The translations under genes and the position numbers were made by a program. From Aquidulcibacter paucihalophilus (GTDB taxonomy: Bacteria; Pseudomonadota; Alphaproteobacteria; Caulobacterales; Aquidulcibacteraceae), in the NCBI RefSeq assembly GCF_002105465.1, contig NZ_NCSQ01000014.1, positions 1 through 56,270 on the forward strand: a DNA stretch of 56,270 bases. Reading direction: 5' to 3'. This document shows positions 14,121-23,350 of the stretch, in pieces; the first letter of the stretch is position 1; each line of letters begins with the position of its first letter. The notes under the pieces are model-generated. The model saw only the letters and a list, made by a program, of their open reading frames with translations, was not told where the DNA came from and searched no databases.

Positions 14121-15830
14121 ATGGCTCGTTTTCTCATCACTTCTGCGCTTCCTTACATCAATGGCATCAAGCATCTTGGCAATTTGGCGGGGTCGATGTT
14201 GCCCGCGGATGTGCATGCGCGTTTCCGTCGGCTGCAAGGCCATGAAGTTCTGTTTATCTGCGCAACTGACGAGCATGGCACGCCGGCTGAATTGGCAGCG
14301 GCAGAAGCGGGTATGTCGACCAAAGCCTATTGCGATGAGCAGCATGACATTCAGCGCAAGGCAGGTGAGGGTTTCCATTTGTCGTTTGACTGGTTTGGCC
14401 GCTCATCCAGCGCCCAGAACTATGCGCTAACCCAACATTTTGCGGAAATGTTGGAAGCCAATGGCCTGTTGGAAGAGCGCGTGACCAAGCAGGTCTATTG
14501 CATTGATGACGCCCGCTTTTTGCCTGACCGCTATGTGGAAGGGACGTGCCCAGTTTGTGGGTTTGAGGATGCACGCGGCGACCAATGCGATAATTGCGGT
14601 TCCTTGCTCGATCCCACGCAGTTGAAGAATCCGCGCTCAAAAATTTCGGGCTCTACCAATATTGAGGTACGCGACACGGCCCATCTCTTTCTGCGTCAAC
14701 CATTGATGGAAGAGAAGATCCGCGCATGGGTTGATGCCGCGCAGGATTGGCCGCATTTGGCGCGCTCCATTGCCTATAAGTGGCTTGACGAAGGGTTGCA
14801 GGATCGGGCGATCACGCGCGATCTGTCGTGGGGTGTGCCGGTCTTAAAAGATGGAAAACCCCGCCCGGGCTTTAAAAACAAGGTCTTCTATGTCTGGTTT
14901 GACGCGCCGATCGAATATATCGCCGCGACCGAAGAATGGGCGGAGGCCACCGGTGGAGACTGGAAAGGTTGGTGGCGTAACGATCAAGGTGCAGAGGATG
15001 TGACCTATGTCCAGGTGATGGGCAAGGACAATGTGGCTTTCCATACGGTCTCTTTTCCCGTCACGATCTTGGGCTCGGGCGAGCCGTGGAAACTGGTTGA
15101 CCGCTTGAAGGCCTTCAACTGGTTGACCTGGTATGGGGGGAAATTCTCCACCAGCCAAAAGCGCGGTATCTTTATGGATCAGGCGCTGGAACTTCTCAGT
15201 GGCGATTATTGGCGCTGGTATCTGATGGCCAATGCGCCTGAAAGCTCTGATGCAGCTTTTACCCTCGAAGGCTTTCAAGCCACGGTGAATTCGGACCTTG
15301 CCAATGTGCTGGGCAATTTCGTCAATCGCATCATGAAGTTTGCTGCGGCCAAGTTTGACGGTAAAGTGCCTGCAATCGGCGTGGCTGGCGAAGCTGAAGC
15401 TAAATTATGGACGGAGGTTTCTGCCAAGATTGCTTCAATCACCGCCTTTCATGAAGAGATGGAGTTCCGCAAAGCCGCCGCAGAAACCCGGGCCCTTTGG
15501 GCTTTGGGCAATGAATATCTGCAAACGGCGGCTCCATGGACAGCGATCAAAACGGATGAGGCTTTGGCCGCTGTTGGGGTTCGTACAGGCCTGAACCTCG
15601 TCGCACTCTTTGCCATCTTAGCCCAACCCTTTGTGCCAGAAGCGGCGGGGCGGATTTTGGATGGCATTGGGGTGCCAAAGGAAAATCGGATGTGGCCAAA
15701 TGCCGAGGATACAAGTTTGCTGGATGCCCTGCCGCATGGGCTGCAAACCCAGGTACCAGCCCTGTTGTTTGCCAAGATTGAAGAGGATCAGGTAGCAACT
15801 TGGTCTGAACAATTTGGTGGCGGTGGCTAA
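14121..15830 (+). CDS. metG: Methionyl-tRNA synthetase
   Basis: A 569-residue class I synthetase charging tRNA-Met. The signature motifs are of the archaeal/eukaryotic-like kind: KHLGN in place of HIGH and KFSTS in place of KMSKS. A four-Cys zinc knuckle is present (CPVCGFEDARGDQCDNCG), and the C-terminus ends in DQVATWSEQFGGGG; no C-terminal tRNA-binding extension follows. From memory, the zinc-knuckle region and C-terminus resemble the core of human cytosolic MetRS more than E. coli MetG. ATG 14121 is the start consistent with the conserved ARFLITSALPYIN opening. A GST-fold gene follows after three bases. Confidence 0.93.
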   Translation: MARFLITSALPYINGIKHLGNLAGSMLPADVHARFRRLQGHEVLFICATDEHGTPAELAAAEAGMSTKAYCDEQHDIQRKAGEGFHLSFDWFGRSSSAQNYALTQHFAEMLEANGLLEERVTKQVYCIDDARFLPDRYVEGTCPVCGFEDARGDQCDNCGSLLDPTQLKNPRSKISGSTNIEVRDTAHLFLRQPLMEEKIRAWVDAAQDWPHLARSIAYKWLDEGLQDRAITRDLSWGVPVLKDGKPRPGFKNKVFYVWFDAPIEYIAATEEWAEATGGDWKGWWRNDQGAEDVTYVQVMGKDNVAFHTVSFPVTILGSGEPWKLVDRLKAFNWLTWYGGKFSTSQKRGIFMDQALELLSGDYWRWYLMANAPESSDAAFTLEGFQATVNSDLANVLGNFVNRIMKFAAAKFDGKVPAIGVAGEAEAKLWTEVSAKIASITAFHEEMEFRKAAAETRALWALGNEYLQTAAPWTAIKTDEALAAVGVRTGLNLVALFAILAQPFVPEAAGRILDGIGVPKENRMWPNAEDTSLLDALPHGLQTQVPALLFAKIEEDQVATWSEQFGGGG

Positions 15831-15833
15831 GCC

Positions 15834-16484
15834 ATGATGACAACACAGGCGACTGATCCTGTCCTATTTGTTGGCAATGGCGGCGGCTCAATGCTCGCCG
15901 AGATTGTTCTTGGGATGGCCGGCGTTCGCTTCCGGGTACAGGTGGTGGGCTGGGGTGATCACGGGCTTGAAAGCGAGGGCCTGCATGCCACAAACCCCTT
16001 GGGCCAAGTTCCAACCTTGGTCTTCCCCAATGGCACTGTTTTGACAGAAACAGCTGCCATTGTGCTGACAATCCACGACTCACGGCCTGATCTGGATTTG
16101 GTTCCCGCAGCAGATAGTGGCCTGCGCCCCACTTTCTGGCGCTGGCTGATGGTGATCAATGCCGCAATCTATCCAACCTTCACCTACGGCGATTATCCTC
16201 AGAAATGGGCCGATCAGGATGAGGCAGGGCCCCTGCGCACCCGGACCGACCAGCATCGCAAGCGTCTGATGTTGCATCTTGAACAACAGGTGAGTCATCC
16301 ATGGTTTTTAGGGGAGACGTTCAGCGCACTTGATCTTTACATCTGGATGTTAATCCAGTGGCGGCCGAAGCCGGATTGGTATCAAGCCCATGCGCCGAAA
16401 CTTTATACCATCGCCAAGCGCGTCGATGATCTAAGTGTCGTCAAGCGTGTGATCGCGCGCAATGGGGTGAAGGCTCTGCCTTAG
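15834..16484 (+). CDS. Glutathione S-transferase-fold protein
   Basis: A 216-residue two-domain GST. The thioredoxin-like N-domain carries NPLGQVPTLVF with the cis-Pro and the glutathione-binding acidic/hydroxyl pair as LTETAAI; an all-helical C-domain follows with SALDLYIWML. It starts three bases after metG ends, so the two are co-transcribed. Function could be general detoxification; the metG link is discussed as a finding. A bidirectional terminator follows. Confidence 0.8.
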   Translation: MMTTQATDPVLFVGNGGGSMLAEIVLGMAGVRFRVQVVGWGDHGLESEGLHATNPLGQVPTLVFPNGTVLTETAAIVLTIHDSRPDLDLVPAADSGLRPTFWRWLMVINAAIYPTFTYGDYPQKWADQDEAGPLRTRTDQHRKRLMLHLEQQVSHPWFLGETFSALDLYIWMLIQWRPKPDWYQAHAPKLYTIAKRVDDLSVVKRVIARNGVKALP

Positions 16485-16501
16485 GCAGGGGGCTTAAACA
16501 A

Positions 16502-16531
16502 AAAAGCCTCCCCAAAACGGAGGAGGCTTTT
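16502..16531. terminator. Bidirectional intrinsic terminator
   Basis: AAAAGCCTCC (16502-16511) and GGAGGCTTTT (16522-16531) form a 10-bp stem with a 10-base loop, T-rich on the right and A-rich on the left. It lies between the convergent GST gene and outer-membrane barrel gene and can serve both. Confidence 0.85.
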
Positions 16532-16559
16532 CTATTTTTGGCCTTAAATCCGTGTGGCT

Positions 16560-17066
16560 TTAGAATTTACGGACATAGCTAACGGCGTAGCCATTGCTGC
16601 CCTTGCCTTCGGTATAGCGGGTATAGTCCACACGGATACCATTGGCATCGTCTAGCATATATTGGCCACCCACGCCGACGGCGAACGAGCCATCGTCATC
16701 CTTCACCTTGACAGCACCGGACTTGGCTTCACCCCATTGGTGGACATAGCCGGCACGGCCGATCAACGACAGGCGCTCTGCCACAGGTGCGCTGGCCACA
16801 GCGAAGGCACCCAAAGTGCCACGGTTCTTAATGGTCACACCATTGACCTTGTCGTCATTGACGCCAAAACCACCTTCGCCTTCCACTGCAAAATTCGGGG
16901 TGATTTGGTAGCCAATACGGCCGTTCACCGTTCCGGTATCAGCCGTCTTGGTTTGGAAATGGTTGTAGCCACCATTGATATAGACTTGGCCAGCCGCATC
17001 TTGAGCAAAGCTAGGAGCCGAAGCAAAAGCGGTAACGGCCAAAACAGCGAGAGCGAAAATACGCAT
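16560..17066 (-). CDS. Small outer-membrane beta-barrel protein
   Basis: A 168-residue precursor with a clear signal peptide (MRIFALAVLAVTAFASAPSF, cleavage after the following Ala) and a mature part of alternating beta strands rich in Gly and aromatics, ending YAVSYVRKF with the terminal Phe typical of barrels inserted by BAM. It resembles OmpA-N/OprF-like or opacity-family eight-stranded barrels. The start at 17066 follows AAGGAA; the longer upstream frame is rejected because it bypasses the signal peptide. Function is unknown. Confidence 0.82.
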   Translation of the reverse strand: MRIFALAVLAVTAFASAPSFAQDAAGQVYINGGYNHFQTKTADTGTVNGRIGYQITPNFAVEGEGGFGVNDDKVNGVTIKNRGTLGAFAVASAPVAERLSLIGRAGYVHQWGEAKSGAVKVKDDDGSFAVGVGGQYMLDDANGIRVDYTRYTEGKGSNGYAVSYVRKF

Positions 17067-17420
17067 GATATAGTTCCTTTGTTCCTTCTGCGACCACATC
17101 CCACAAGCCTGATTGGCTGAGGGACGATCGCTTTCTTGATCCAAAGGCTCCCGAGGTATGACGCCGCTCTTTGTCGGTCGCCAAAAAGGGGAGGAGAGCC
17201 TTTCGACACAACAAAGGTAGGGTCTCGCACCCCGGTTCCGCAACTAACCATTCTGTCATGTTGGGAGTGCAAATAGGTAGTGTGATCAATAAGATACAGA
17301 TTGTGGCGGAACCTTGTCCCTCAGATGAACCGTGGGTAAATGGTTACCCTTTTCGCCCCATTCACGCCGCAATTGTCCCGAATTTGTGTCAGACGATACA
17401 TGCAAAAATGCAAGATACAG
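17067..17420. other. Intergenic region, 354 bases
   Basis: Upstream space of the outer-membrane barrel gene, which must hold its promoter, and downstream space of the thioesterase. It is less GC-rich than the flanks. I see no convincing gene, RNA or strong hairpin. Confidence 0.4.
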
Positions 17421-17867
17421 TCACATGCCTATGCGTTTTAGGATCGCCGAATAGGCAAGCACTGGCTTATCTGATTGGGTCAGCACGCCGCGGATGAACA
17501 GCATGGTCCGGGTTGCCCGCACAATATCGGCGGTTGATTCGATCAAAATACCGGGCTTAGCGCCGCCAACAAACTGGCTCTCAAATTGCATCGTCACACA
17601 GGGCTGCTCATTCATATAGTCATGGCAATGGGCAAAAAGAGCAAAGTCCGCAAAGGTCATCAAGCAGCCGCCATGGATATTTCCCATGCCATTGCAATGG
17701 CGTTCCTCAGGCATAAATGCACAAATGTATCCACCCTCTGGCGCGGGCTTCATATAAAAGGGGCCTGTCAGTGTCTCAAATGGGTCCGAGCCATTGCCCC
17801 ACGTGGACCAGCCAGCAAATTCACCCTCGGTGACCAATTGTGGTTTGGATGGGGTATTCTCGCTCAT
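17421..17867 (-). CDS. Hotdog-fold thioesterase (PaaI/4HBT type)
   Basis: About 148 residues with the hotdog signature GNIHGGCLMTFADFALF, where the His-Gly-Gly starts the central helix, followed by the beta strands of the sheet. Family members hydrolyse acyl-CoA thioesters. It is divergent from an acyl-CoA dehydrogenase gene, consistent with acyl-CoA metabolism. The second ATG (17867) is preferred over 17873. Confidence 0.82.
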   Translation of the reverse strand: MSENTPSKPQLVTEGEFAGWSTWGNGSDPFETLTGPFYMKPAPEGGYICAFMPEERHCNGMGNIHGGCLMTFADFALFAHCHDYMNEQPCVTMQFESQFVGGAKPGILIESTADIVRATRTMLFIRGVLTQSDKPVLAYSAILKRIGM

Positions 17868-17963
17868 GTGCAACAGGCTTTCTTTTAGGACTCGTCAGGA
17901 GGGTGGGGTGGGTCTTAAAGTGCTGCGCGAATAATACAAGAATGTCTGCTTCAGGAGATGCCA

Positions 17964-19115
17964 ATGGCCTATGATTCTGAGACCACCCAAGAGCTAGTTA
18001 GCTTGGTTGCCCGCTTTGTGGCCGAAAAGCTGCGCCCAATTGAGGCGCAAGTCTCTGAAGAAGATGCCGTACCTGAAGCCATTGTCACGCAGATGAAGGA
18101 ATTGGGTCTCTATGGTCTAACGATTCCTGCCGACTATGGTGGATTGGAATTGTCGATGGAAGCAGAATGTCGGGTGGCGTTTGAGCTCGGTCGTACCAGC
18201 CCCGCTTTCCGCTCTTGCTTTGGCACCAATGTGGGTATTGGTGCCCAAGGTTTGGTTATGTTCGGGACAGAAGCGCAAAAGCAGAAATATCTGCCAGGCA
18301 TTGCCTCGGGCGAGATCGTTACCAGTTTCTGTCTTACCGAGGCCGAAGCAGGTTCTGATTCCGCCGCCGTGCAAACGACTGCGCGTCTAGAGGGCGACCA
18401 TTATGTGATGAATGGCTCCAAGCGCTATATCACCAATGCGAATAAGGCGGGCCTGTTTACTGTCATGGCGCGGACAAGCTCTGACGTGAAAGGGGCCAAG
18501 GGTGTCACCGCCTTTTTGGTGGAGCGCGATAGCCCGGGCCTCAGCATCGGCAAGCCAGAAAAAAAAATGGGCCAACAAGGTGCCCACATTTGCGAAGTCT
18601 ATTTCGACAATGTGAAAGTGCCAGTTGAGAACCGCTTAGGCGGGGAGGGCGAGGGCTTTAAAGTGGCGATGCAAGTGCTCGACCGTGGGCGACTGCATAT
18701 TGCTTCGGTCTGCGTAGGCGTGGCCGAGCGCCTGATTGCCGATAGCCTAGCCTATGCGATGGAGCGCCAGCAATTTGGCAAACCAATTGCCGAGCATCAA
18801 TTGATCCAGGCCATGTTGGCCGATTCAAAAACCGAGGCTTATGCCGCCAAGTCTATGGTGTTGGATGCGGCGCGGTTGCGCGATTCTGGCCAGTCGATCA
18901 CGTTGGAAGCTGCAGCGGCCAAATATTATGCCTCTGAAATGGTGGGTCGCGTGGCTGATCGGGCGGTGCAGATTTTTGGCGGCGCAGGCTATGTCGCCGA
19001 TTATGGGATTGAGCGTTTCTATCGCGACGTGCGTATCTTCCGCATCTATGAGGGCACCAGCCAAATCCAACAAATCGTCATCGCGCGTGAGATGATGAAG
19101 GCGGCGAGGAGCTAA
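17964..19115 (+). CDS. Acyl-CoA dehydrogenase
   Basis: A 383-residue flavoprotein that introduces the 2,3-double bond in acyl-CoA. Seen: CLTEAEAGSD (FAD-binding), GSKRYITNA, FGKPIAEHQLIQ, QIFGGAGY and RIYEGTSQIQ with the catalytic base E363, the position used by short/medium-chain members. ATG 17964 sits at proper distance from AGGAG; an ATG at 17958 is too close. DUF3253 and hydrolase genes follow. The chain length used is not deducible. Confidence 0.92.
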   Translation: MAYDSETTQELVSLVARFVAEKLRPIEAQVSEEDAVPEAIVTQMKELGLYGLTIPADYGGLELSMEAECRVAFELGRTSPAFRSCFGTNVGIGAQGLVMFGTEAQKQKYLPGIASGEIVTSFCLTEAEAGSDSAAVQTTARLEGDHYVMNGSKRYITNANKAGLFTVMARTSSDVKGAKGVTAFLVERDSPGLSIGKPEKKMGQQGAHICEVYFDNVKVPVENRLGGEGEGFKVAMQVLDRGRLHIASVCVGVAERLIADSLAYAMERQQFGKPIAEHQLIQAMLADSKTEAYAAKSMVLDAARLRDSGQSITLEAAAAKYYASEMVGRVADRAVQIFGGAGYVADYGIERFYRDVRIFRIYEGTSQIQQIVIAREMMKAARS

Positions 19116-19118
19116 CCC

Positions 19119-19430
19119 ATGAGCCCGGAAGAAGCTACCATTTTGTCCCTCATTGCCGCCTCGAAAAAAGGCCGGACGATTGATCCAACCGAAGCTGCGC
19201 GCGCCGTCTATACGGGCGAGGATCAAGATGGATGGCGCAAACGTCTACCGTCTATACGTCAAGCCGCCATTCATTTGGCGCGCTCTGGCCAGATCAGTAT
19301 TTACCGCAAAGGTAAGGTCATTGATCCCAATGGCTTCAAGGGGGTTTATCGCTTGGGCGTTCCAGGCGAGATAGCCATTGTGCCTCCATCGGAGCGCGAG
19401 CCAGATGACGCGAGCGGGCTTTCTGACTGA
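19119..19430 (+). CDS. DUF3253 protein
   Basis: A 103-residue protein with the DUF3253 pattern: an N-terminal helix, RTIDPTEAARAVY, WRKRLPSIRQAAIHLARSG, then ISIYRKGKVIDPNGFKGVYRL. The layout suggests a small winged helix. Function is unknown. It starts three bases after the dehydrogenase stop and its end overlaps the next gene by 26 bases. Confidence 0.8.
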   Translation: MSPEEATILSLIAASKKGRTIDPTEAARAVYTGEDQDGWRKRLPSIRQAAIHLARSGQISIYRKGKVIDPNGFKGVYRLGVPGEIAIVPPSEREPDDASGLSD

Positions 19431-20439
19431 GGCTCGCCGTCTCACGCGGCGATGGACCACAGCTTGGCTGACACTTGCAGGCGTCTTGCTGGCTGCCTGC
19501 ACGCCCGCGCGCCAAAATGTCCAGATTCCCGGGCCGGATCATATGGGGCCGCGCTTTACCCCAACACAATTTGTCAGCTTCGATGGAACGGCGCTCGGTC
19601 TTTCCACTTGGAAGGCGCAATCAGAAGAGCCCAAAGCCATAATCGTGGCACTCCACGGCATGAATGATTATGCGCGCGCGTTTGAGACCGCCGCGCCCTA
19701 TTGGGCGGCGCATGGCATCACGACTTATGCGTATGACGCCCGAGGTTTTGGTCGTTCGCCTCAGCGCGGGGTTTGGGGCAATGAAGCCTTGATGATCCGC
19801 GACCTGCGTACCGCTTTGCGCGTGGCTCGGCAGACCCATCTGAACGTGCCCGTTGTCGCGGTGGGTGAAAGCATGGGGGCTGCGACTATTTTGGCAGCTG
19901 TCGGCGAGGCAGAGGGCCTTGCAGCCGACCAGATTGTCTTGATTGCGCCCGCTGTATGGGGCTGGTCCAACTTACCATTAGCCTACCGGATCTCATTATG
20001 GACAAGCGCGCATTTACCCCTAGCCCGCAAGCCGTTTGACCCGCCGCGCACCGTGACTCGCACGATTATGGCATCGGACAATATCGAGATGCTCCGCCGA
20101 TTGGGCCGTGATCCAAATATGATCTTTGCGACCCGATTAGATGCGGTCTATGGGTTGGTGAGTTTGATGGAAAAAGCCTATCGGGCGGCCGATAAGCTAC
20201 CACCCCCGGCCTTGGTGCTCTATGGCGCGCGCGACCAGATTATTCCTCGCCCTGCCGTGGCGGCTACGGTTCGAAAGCTACCATCAAAGGTCCGCACCAT
20301 TGAATATCCTGAGGGCTACCACATGCTGACCCGCGACCTGCAGGCCGAACGTGTTTGGGCTGATATTGCTGCCTTTGTTGCGGATCCCGAGGGGCCATTA
20401 CCCTCTGGGCTTGGACCCATAGGTAAGGTTGTAAAATAA
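19405..20439 (+). CDS. Alpha/beta hydrolase lipoprotein
   Basis: A 344-residue hydrolase of the monoacylglycerol-lipase/lysophospholipase type. The N-terminus is a lipoprotein signal ending LLAACTP, so Cys32 is probably lipidated and the enzyme periplasmic. An oxyanion region ALHGMNDYARAF, nucleophile elbow GESMG and terminal EGYHML with the catalytic His are visible; the acid is likely in YGARDQIIP. The start at 19405 lies inside the DUF3253 gene, with GGAG upstream. Confidence 0.85.
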   Translation: MTRAGFLTEARRLTRRWTTAWLTLAGVLLAACTPARQNVQIPGPDHMGPRFTPTQFVSFDGTALGLSTWKAQSEEPKAIIVALHGMNDYARAFETAAPYWAAHGITTYAYDARGFGRSPQRGVWGNEALMIRDLRTALRVARQTHLNVPVVAVGESMGAATILAAVGEAEGLAADQIVLIAPAVWGWSNLPLAYRISLWTSAHLPLARKPFDPPRTVTRTIMASDNIEMLRRLGRDPNMIFATRLDAVYGLVSLMEKAYRAADKLPPPALVLYGARDQIIPRPAVAATVRKLPSKVRTIEYPEGYHMLTRDLQAERVWADIAAFVADPEGPLPSGLGPIGKVVK

Positions 20440-20475
20440 GGAACTCGTTAAGGCTGTTTTGCTAGTCATTTCCGT

Positions 20476-21414
20476 ATGGCCTTGAAGATCGCTCTGCCCA
20501 TACCTGCGTTGCCGAAGTTAGATCCTGTAACTTTGGCCCAAACTCGCGCCCGCTTGGTTGCGTGGTGGGAGGGGGGCGATCCGCCAGACTTGGATGCGAT
20601 TAAGGCTGAGATCGAAGCGCAAGATGCCCCTGGCAAGCTGAGTGCAAAGCATAAAAAGCTATATGTTACAGCAAGTCACATCATGTGGGGCCCGGATCGA
20701 AATTTTCCGACGTCCTTAGACCTCACCACTCAATTAGGCACAGCCGTGGGGGCTAAGAAAGATGTGACCTTGGCTTGCATTGGTGCTGGCAGTGGGATGA
20801 TAAGCCGAACTCTCTTAGAGCAATTTGGCGTCAAATTGACTGCCTATGAAGCCGATCCGACCATTCGCAGTCTCGCGGCAAAGGCTGTTAAGAAAAGCAA
20901 GGCGCGCAAGGGCTACAGCGCAAAACCCTATAATGGCCAATTGTCGGGCCTAGCCGAGCGGCAAGCAGAAATCGCAATGCTGCTTTTCCAAGGCGGCGGA
21001 GCCGAACGCGCAGAGCGGGGTGCCTTCTCAATTTTACGTCTCCTAAAGCCCGGTGGGCAAGCGATTTGGTTTGACCTATTTTCGACCGAGGGTGAGGCAT
21101 CACTTGACCTGGCCAAAGGAATTGAAAATCGCTCCTTTACACCGGTCGAGGTGTTCAAAGATGCCGCTCAAGCGGCGGGCCTGACCGTGGTGTCTGAAGC
21201 CGAATGCAATTTGAATTTCTTAGCCGCTATCAGCTCTTGCTGGTCTTTGATCGGCAAAGACTTTGATAAGCGCCAAGCGTCGTTGATCAAAGCCGGGGGT
21301 CAGGAGGCGGCAACCCTTGCGCTTCACTCTATCGTCACATGGAAAGCACGCGCCGCCGCCGTCCGTGCCGGGCAATTGAGCGCCCGTTATATCGTGGTTT
21401 CAGCACCGGCTTAG
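20476..21414 (+). CDS. Methyltransferase-like protein of unknown function
   Basis: A 312-residue protein. The central part (residues about 95-220) has a class I SAM-methyltransferase look: motif I CIGAGSG at 101-107, acidic AYEAD at the end of the second strand and a late LLKPGGQAIW strand-turn. The N-terminal 90 residues and the C-terminal part are not recognised. Substrate is unknown. It follows the hydrolase by 36 bases. Confidence 0.6.
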   Translation: MALKIALPIPALPKLDPVTLAQTRARLVAWWEGGDPPDLDAIKAEIEAQDAPGKLSAKHKKLYVTASHIMWGPDRNFPTSLDLTTQLGTAVGAKKDVTLACIGAGSGMISRTLLEQFGVKLTAYEADPTIRSLAAKAVKKSKARKGYSAKPYNGQLSGLAERQAEIAMLLFQGGGAERAERGAFSILRLLKPGGQAIWFDLFSTEGEASLDLAKGIENRSFTPVEVFKDAAQAAGLTVVSEAECNLNFLAAISSCWSLIGKDFDKRQASLIKAGGQEAATLALHSIVTWKARAAAVRAGQLSARYIVVSAPA

Positions 21415-21551
21415 GCTAAGTGGGTCTTGGGGATTAGCCTCAAGTTCTGCGTAATTTGCGAAAATCTGTCCTTTGCAAACCTGGGGCGGTTATAGTCGTC
21501 GGGTACGGATGCGCAAGAATTGATCTTTCTTGATTTGGTTGAGGTCCCGGT

Positions 21552-22108
21552 TTGGAACCTCCTCTTGTATCAACAGTGCAGAAGACGAGGGCGAAGACGT
21601 CGGCGCTTCGGATGTACCTTGCGCTATCTGGGCTCGTAATCTTCAGCCTATGTGGCTGGTGGGTTTTTCTCGACCGCGAGACAAGGTCCGCCTACTCTGA
21701 AAGCGTCGTCCCAATGTTTGGTGACGCCGTTGCGATTTCTTTTCGCAACCAATCCAAGCGTTGCGGTCAGGCGAACCAATTGGTTTGAGCTTGTGCGATG
21801 ATCGGAACGGCCTACAGCAAGTCGCCCTTGCAGGTTTTTTGCATAATCGCCTTCATGCAAACAGCAATCTAACAGTCGAGCGCATTAGTTTATCGAAGAA
21901 AGGGGCTGGATTAGGCCAAGACCTAAACCAATTTGGTTTCTCTCTTTGGTTTGGTTCAGAGGACGGGGTTCAAAGCCATGTGTGCCAGCTCCAAATGCGA
22001 AACGGTGGCACCTCAGAAGCTGCCTTAGTTTCAAGCATGATGGCATGCCTGAAACTGGCCGCCAGTCCGCGAACCAAGCTGAGTGTATTGTCAGGAACTC
22101 TACCGTGA
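21552..22108 (+). pseudogene. Membrane-anchored protein gene, apparently frameshifted
   Basis: Two overlapping reading frames look like one broken gene. The first (TTG 21552, or ATG 21612) gives a membrane anchor MYLALSGLVIFSLCGWW and reads to about 21743. The second frame continues with protein-like sequence (GEPIGLSLCDDRNGLQQVAL and on) to a stop at 22108. Joining them at the T-run 21740-21743 by one base gives a continuous polypeptide. No homologue is recognised. A sequencing error, a true mutation or programmed slippage are all possible. Confidence 0.4.
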
Positions 22109-22156
22109 AAGCAGGTTCGGGCGCGGCCTCAACTCTGAATTTGGAACGCGAATTGA

Positions 22157-22780
22157 CTAGGCATTCACCGCAAAGGCATCACCCAACGCGTCCGCAAGGC
22201 TAGAGCGCGGGGGATCTTCGTTTGCGACGGGGGCTTTTGATTCTGGTGTCACGGCGGCTTGTGCCTTAGCTGTCGTTGCCTTGGTCTTTTTCGTTGAACG
22301 CTCAGAGGTCGTCTTTGTTTCGATATGGGTTGTCTCAATCGAGGGACCGGCGAGGGGGTCTGCCGACCGCTTTGAACGACCTTCGAACTGACCGCCTTCT
22401 TCGATAATCAGGATTGCATGCGTCAAATCACCATCGATAGAGCCCGAGGTGGCCAACTGAATCATGCGGGCCCGCACATCACCCGAGACTTTGCCCCGAA
22501 TGGTTGCAATTTCGCTGATTACATTGCCTTTGACTTCGCCATTTTTGCCGACCACCAACGTGTCGCAACGCACATCACCAATCACAATGCCTTCGATATG
22601 CACGTCACCAGGTGACGACAAAGACCCGCTGATGACTGCGCCAGCGGCAACCACCGAGGCAGCGGGCTTTGGGCTTGGTGCAACAACGGCAATCGCCGGG
22701 GGTTCGTTGCGTGGCGCAGGGGTCGCAACGGTTTCAGTCTCAACATAGGTTTCTTTGGATTTGTTATTCCAAAAGGCCAT
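22157..22780 (-). CDS. Bactofilin
   Basis: A 207-residue cytoskeletal protein. The bactofilin core (about residues 45-140) is a right-handed beta-helix visible as repeats such as GSLSSPGDVHIEG, GDVRCDTLVVG, GEVKGNVIS and GSIDGDLTH. The N-terminal tail and a long low-complexity C-terminal tail rich in Thr, Lys and Ala flank it. In related bacteria bactofilins polymerise and localise cell-wall enzymes. AGGGAAC precedes the ATG. Confidence 0.92.
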   Translation of the reverse strand: MAFWNNKSKETYVETETVATPAPRNEPPAIAVVAPSPKPAASVVAAGAVISGSLSSPGDVHIEGIVIGDVRCDTLVVGKNGEVKGNVISEIATIRGKVSGDVRARMIQLATSGSIDGDLTHAILIIEEGGQFEGRSKRSADPLAGPSIETTHIETKTTSERSTKKTKATTAKAQAAVTPESKAPVANEDPPRSSLADALGDAFAVNA

Positions 22781-22879
22781 CGTCTTGTTCCCTTTGATTG
22801 GCGATTACGCGCCCTTGTTGCGCATGCTGAAGTGTCACGCAACACCCGAAATCCTGTTTGGGGTGTATTCCTTGGGGAA

Positions 22880-23350
22880 TTACACCAATTCTTGCACTGC
22901 CTTAAGAACGGCTTCATCATGACCGGGAATTTTTACTTTCCGCCAGATGTTTGCGATCATGCCATTTTTATCGATCAGGAAGGTTGTGCGCTCAATTCCA
23001 AAATATTTCCGACCATACATGCTCTTCTCAACCCAAACGCCATAAGCTTCACAAATCTGTGTGCCAAAATCTGATGCTAAGGTCACATCTAAGTCATACT
23101 TTGCCTTGAACTTGTCATGGCTTGCGACCTTATCCTTGGAGACACCAATGACCTCGCACGAAAGGGCTCGAAACTTGTCTATGTTCTCAGTGAATGCAAT
23201 TGCCTGGCTTGTGCAGCCCGAGGTGTCGTCTTTTGGATAAAAATAAAGGACAACACTCTTTCCTTTTAAACCAGACAAGGCCACGGTTCCGCCGCCGTCT
23301 GTCGGCATTTCAAAGTCAGGGGCCTGTTGGCCAATTGCAATTTCGCTCAT
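22880..23350 (-). CDS. bcp: Peroxiredoxin, Bcp/PrxQ type
   Basis: A 156-residue thiol peroxidase. Peroxidatic Cys46 lies in DDTSGCTSQ. The residue equivalent to the E. coli resolving Cys50 is Ile51, so the usual intrahelical disulfide cannot form; Cys65 and Cys100 are other candidates. The ATG overlaps the ATG of the large AsmA-like gene on the other strand by two bases. Confidence 0.88.
   Translation of the reverse strand: MSEIAIGQQAPDFEMPTDGGGTVALSGLKGKSVVLYFYPKDDTSGCTSQAIAFTENIDKFRALSCEVIGVSKDKVASHDKFKAKYDLDVTLASDFGTQICEAYGVWVEKSMYGRKYFGIERTTFLIDKNGMIANIWRKVKIPGHDEAVLKAVQELV

Noticed and set aside
22859..22887. Stem-loop around the bcp stop codon as a terminator
   Set aside because: The stem has a bulge and no T-run follows in the bcp direction.
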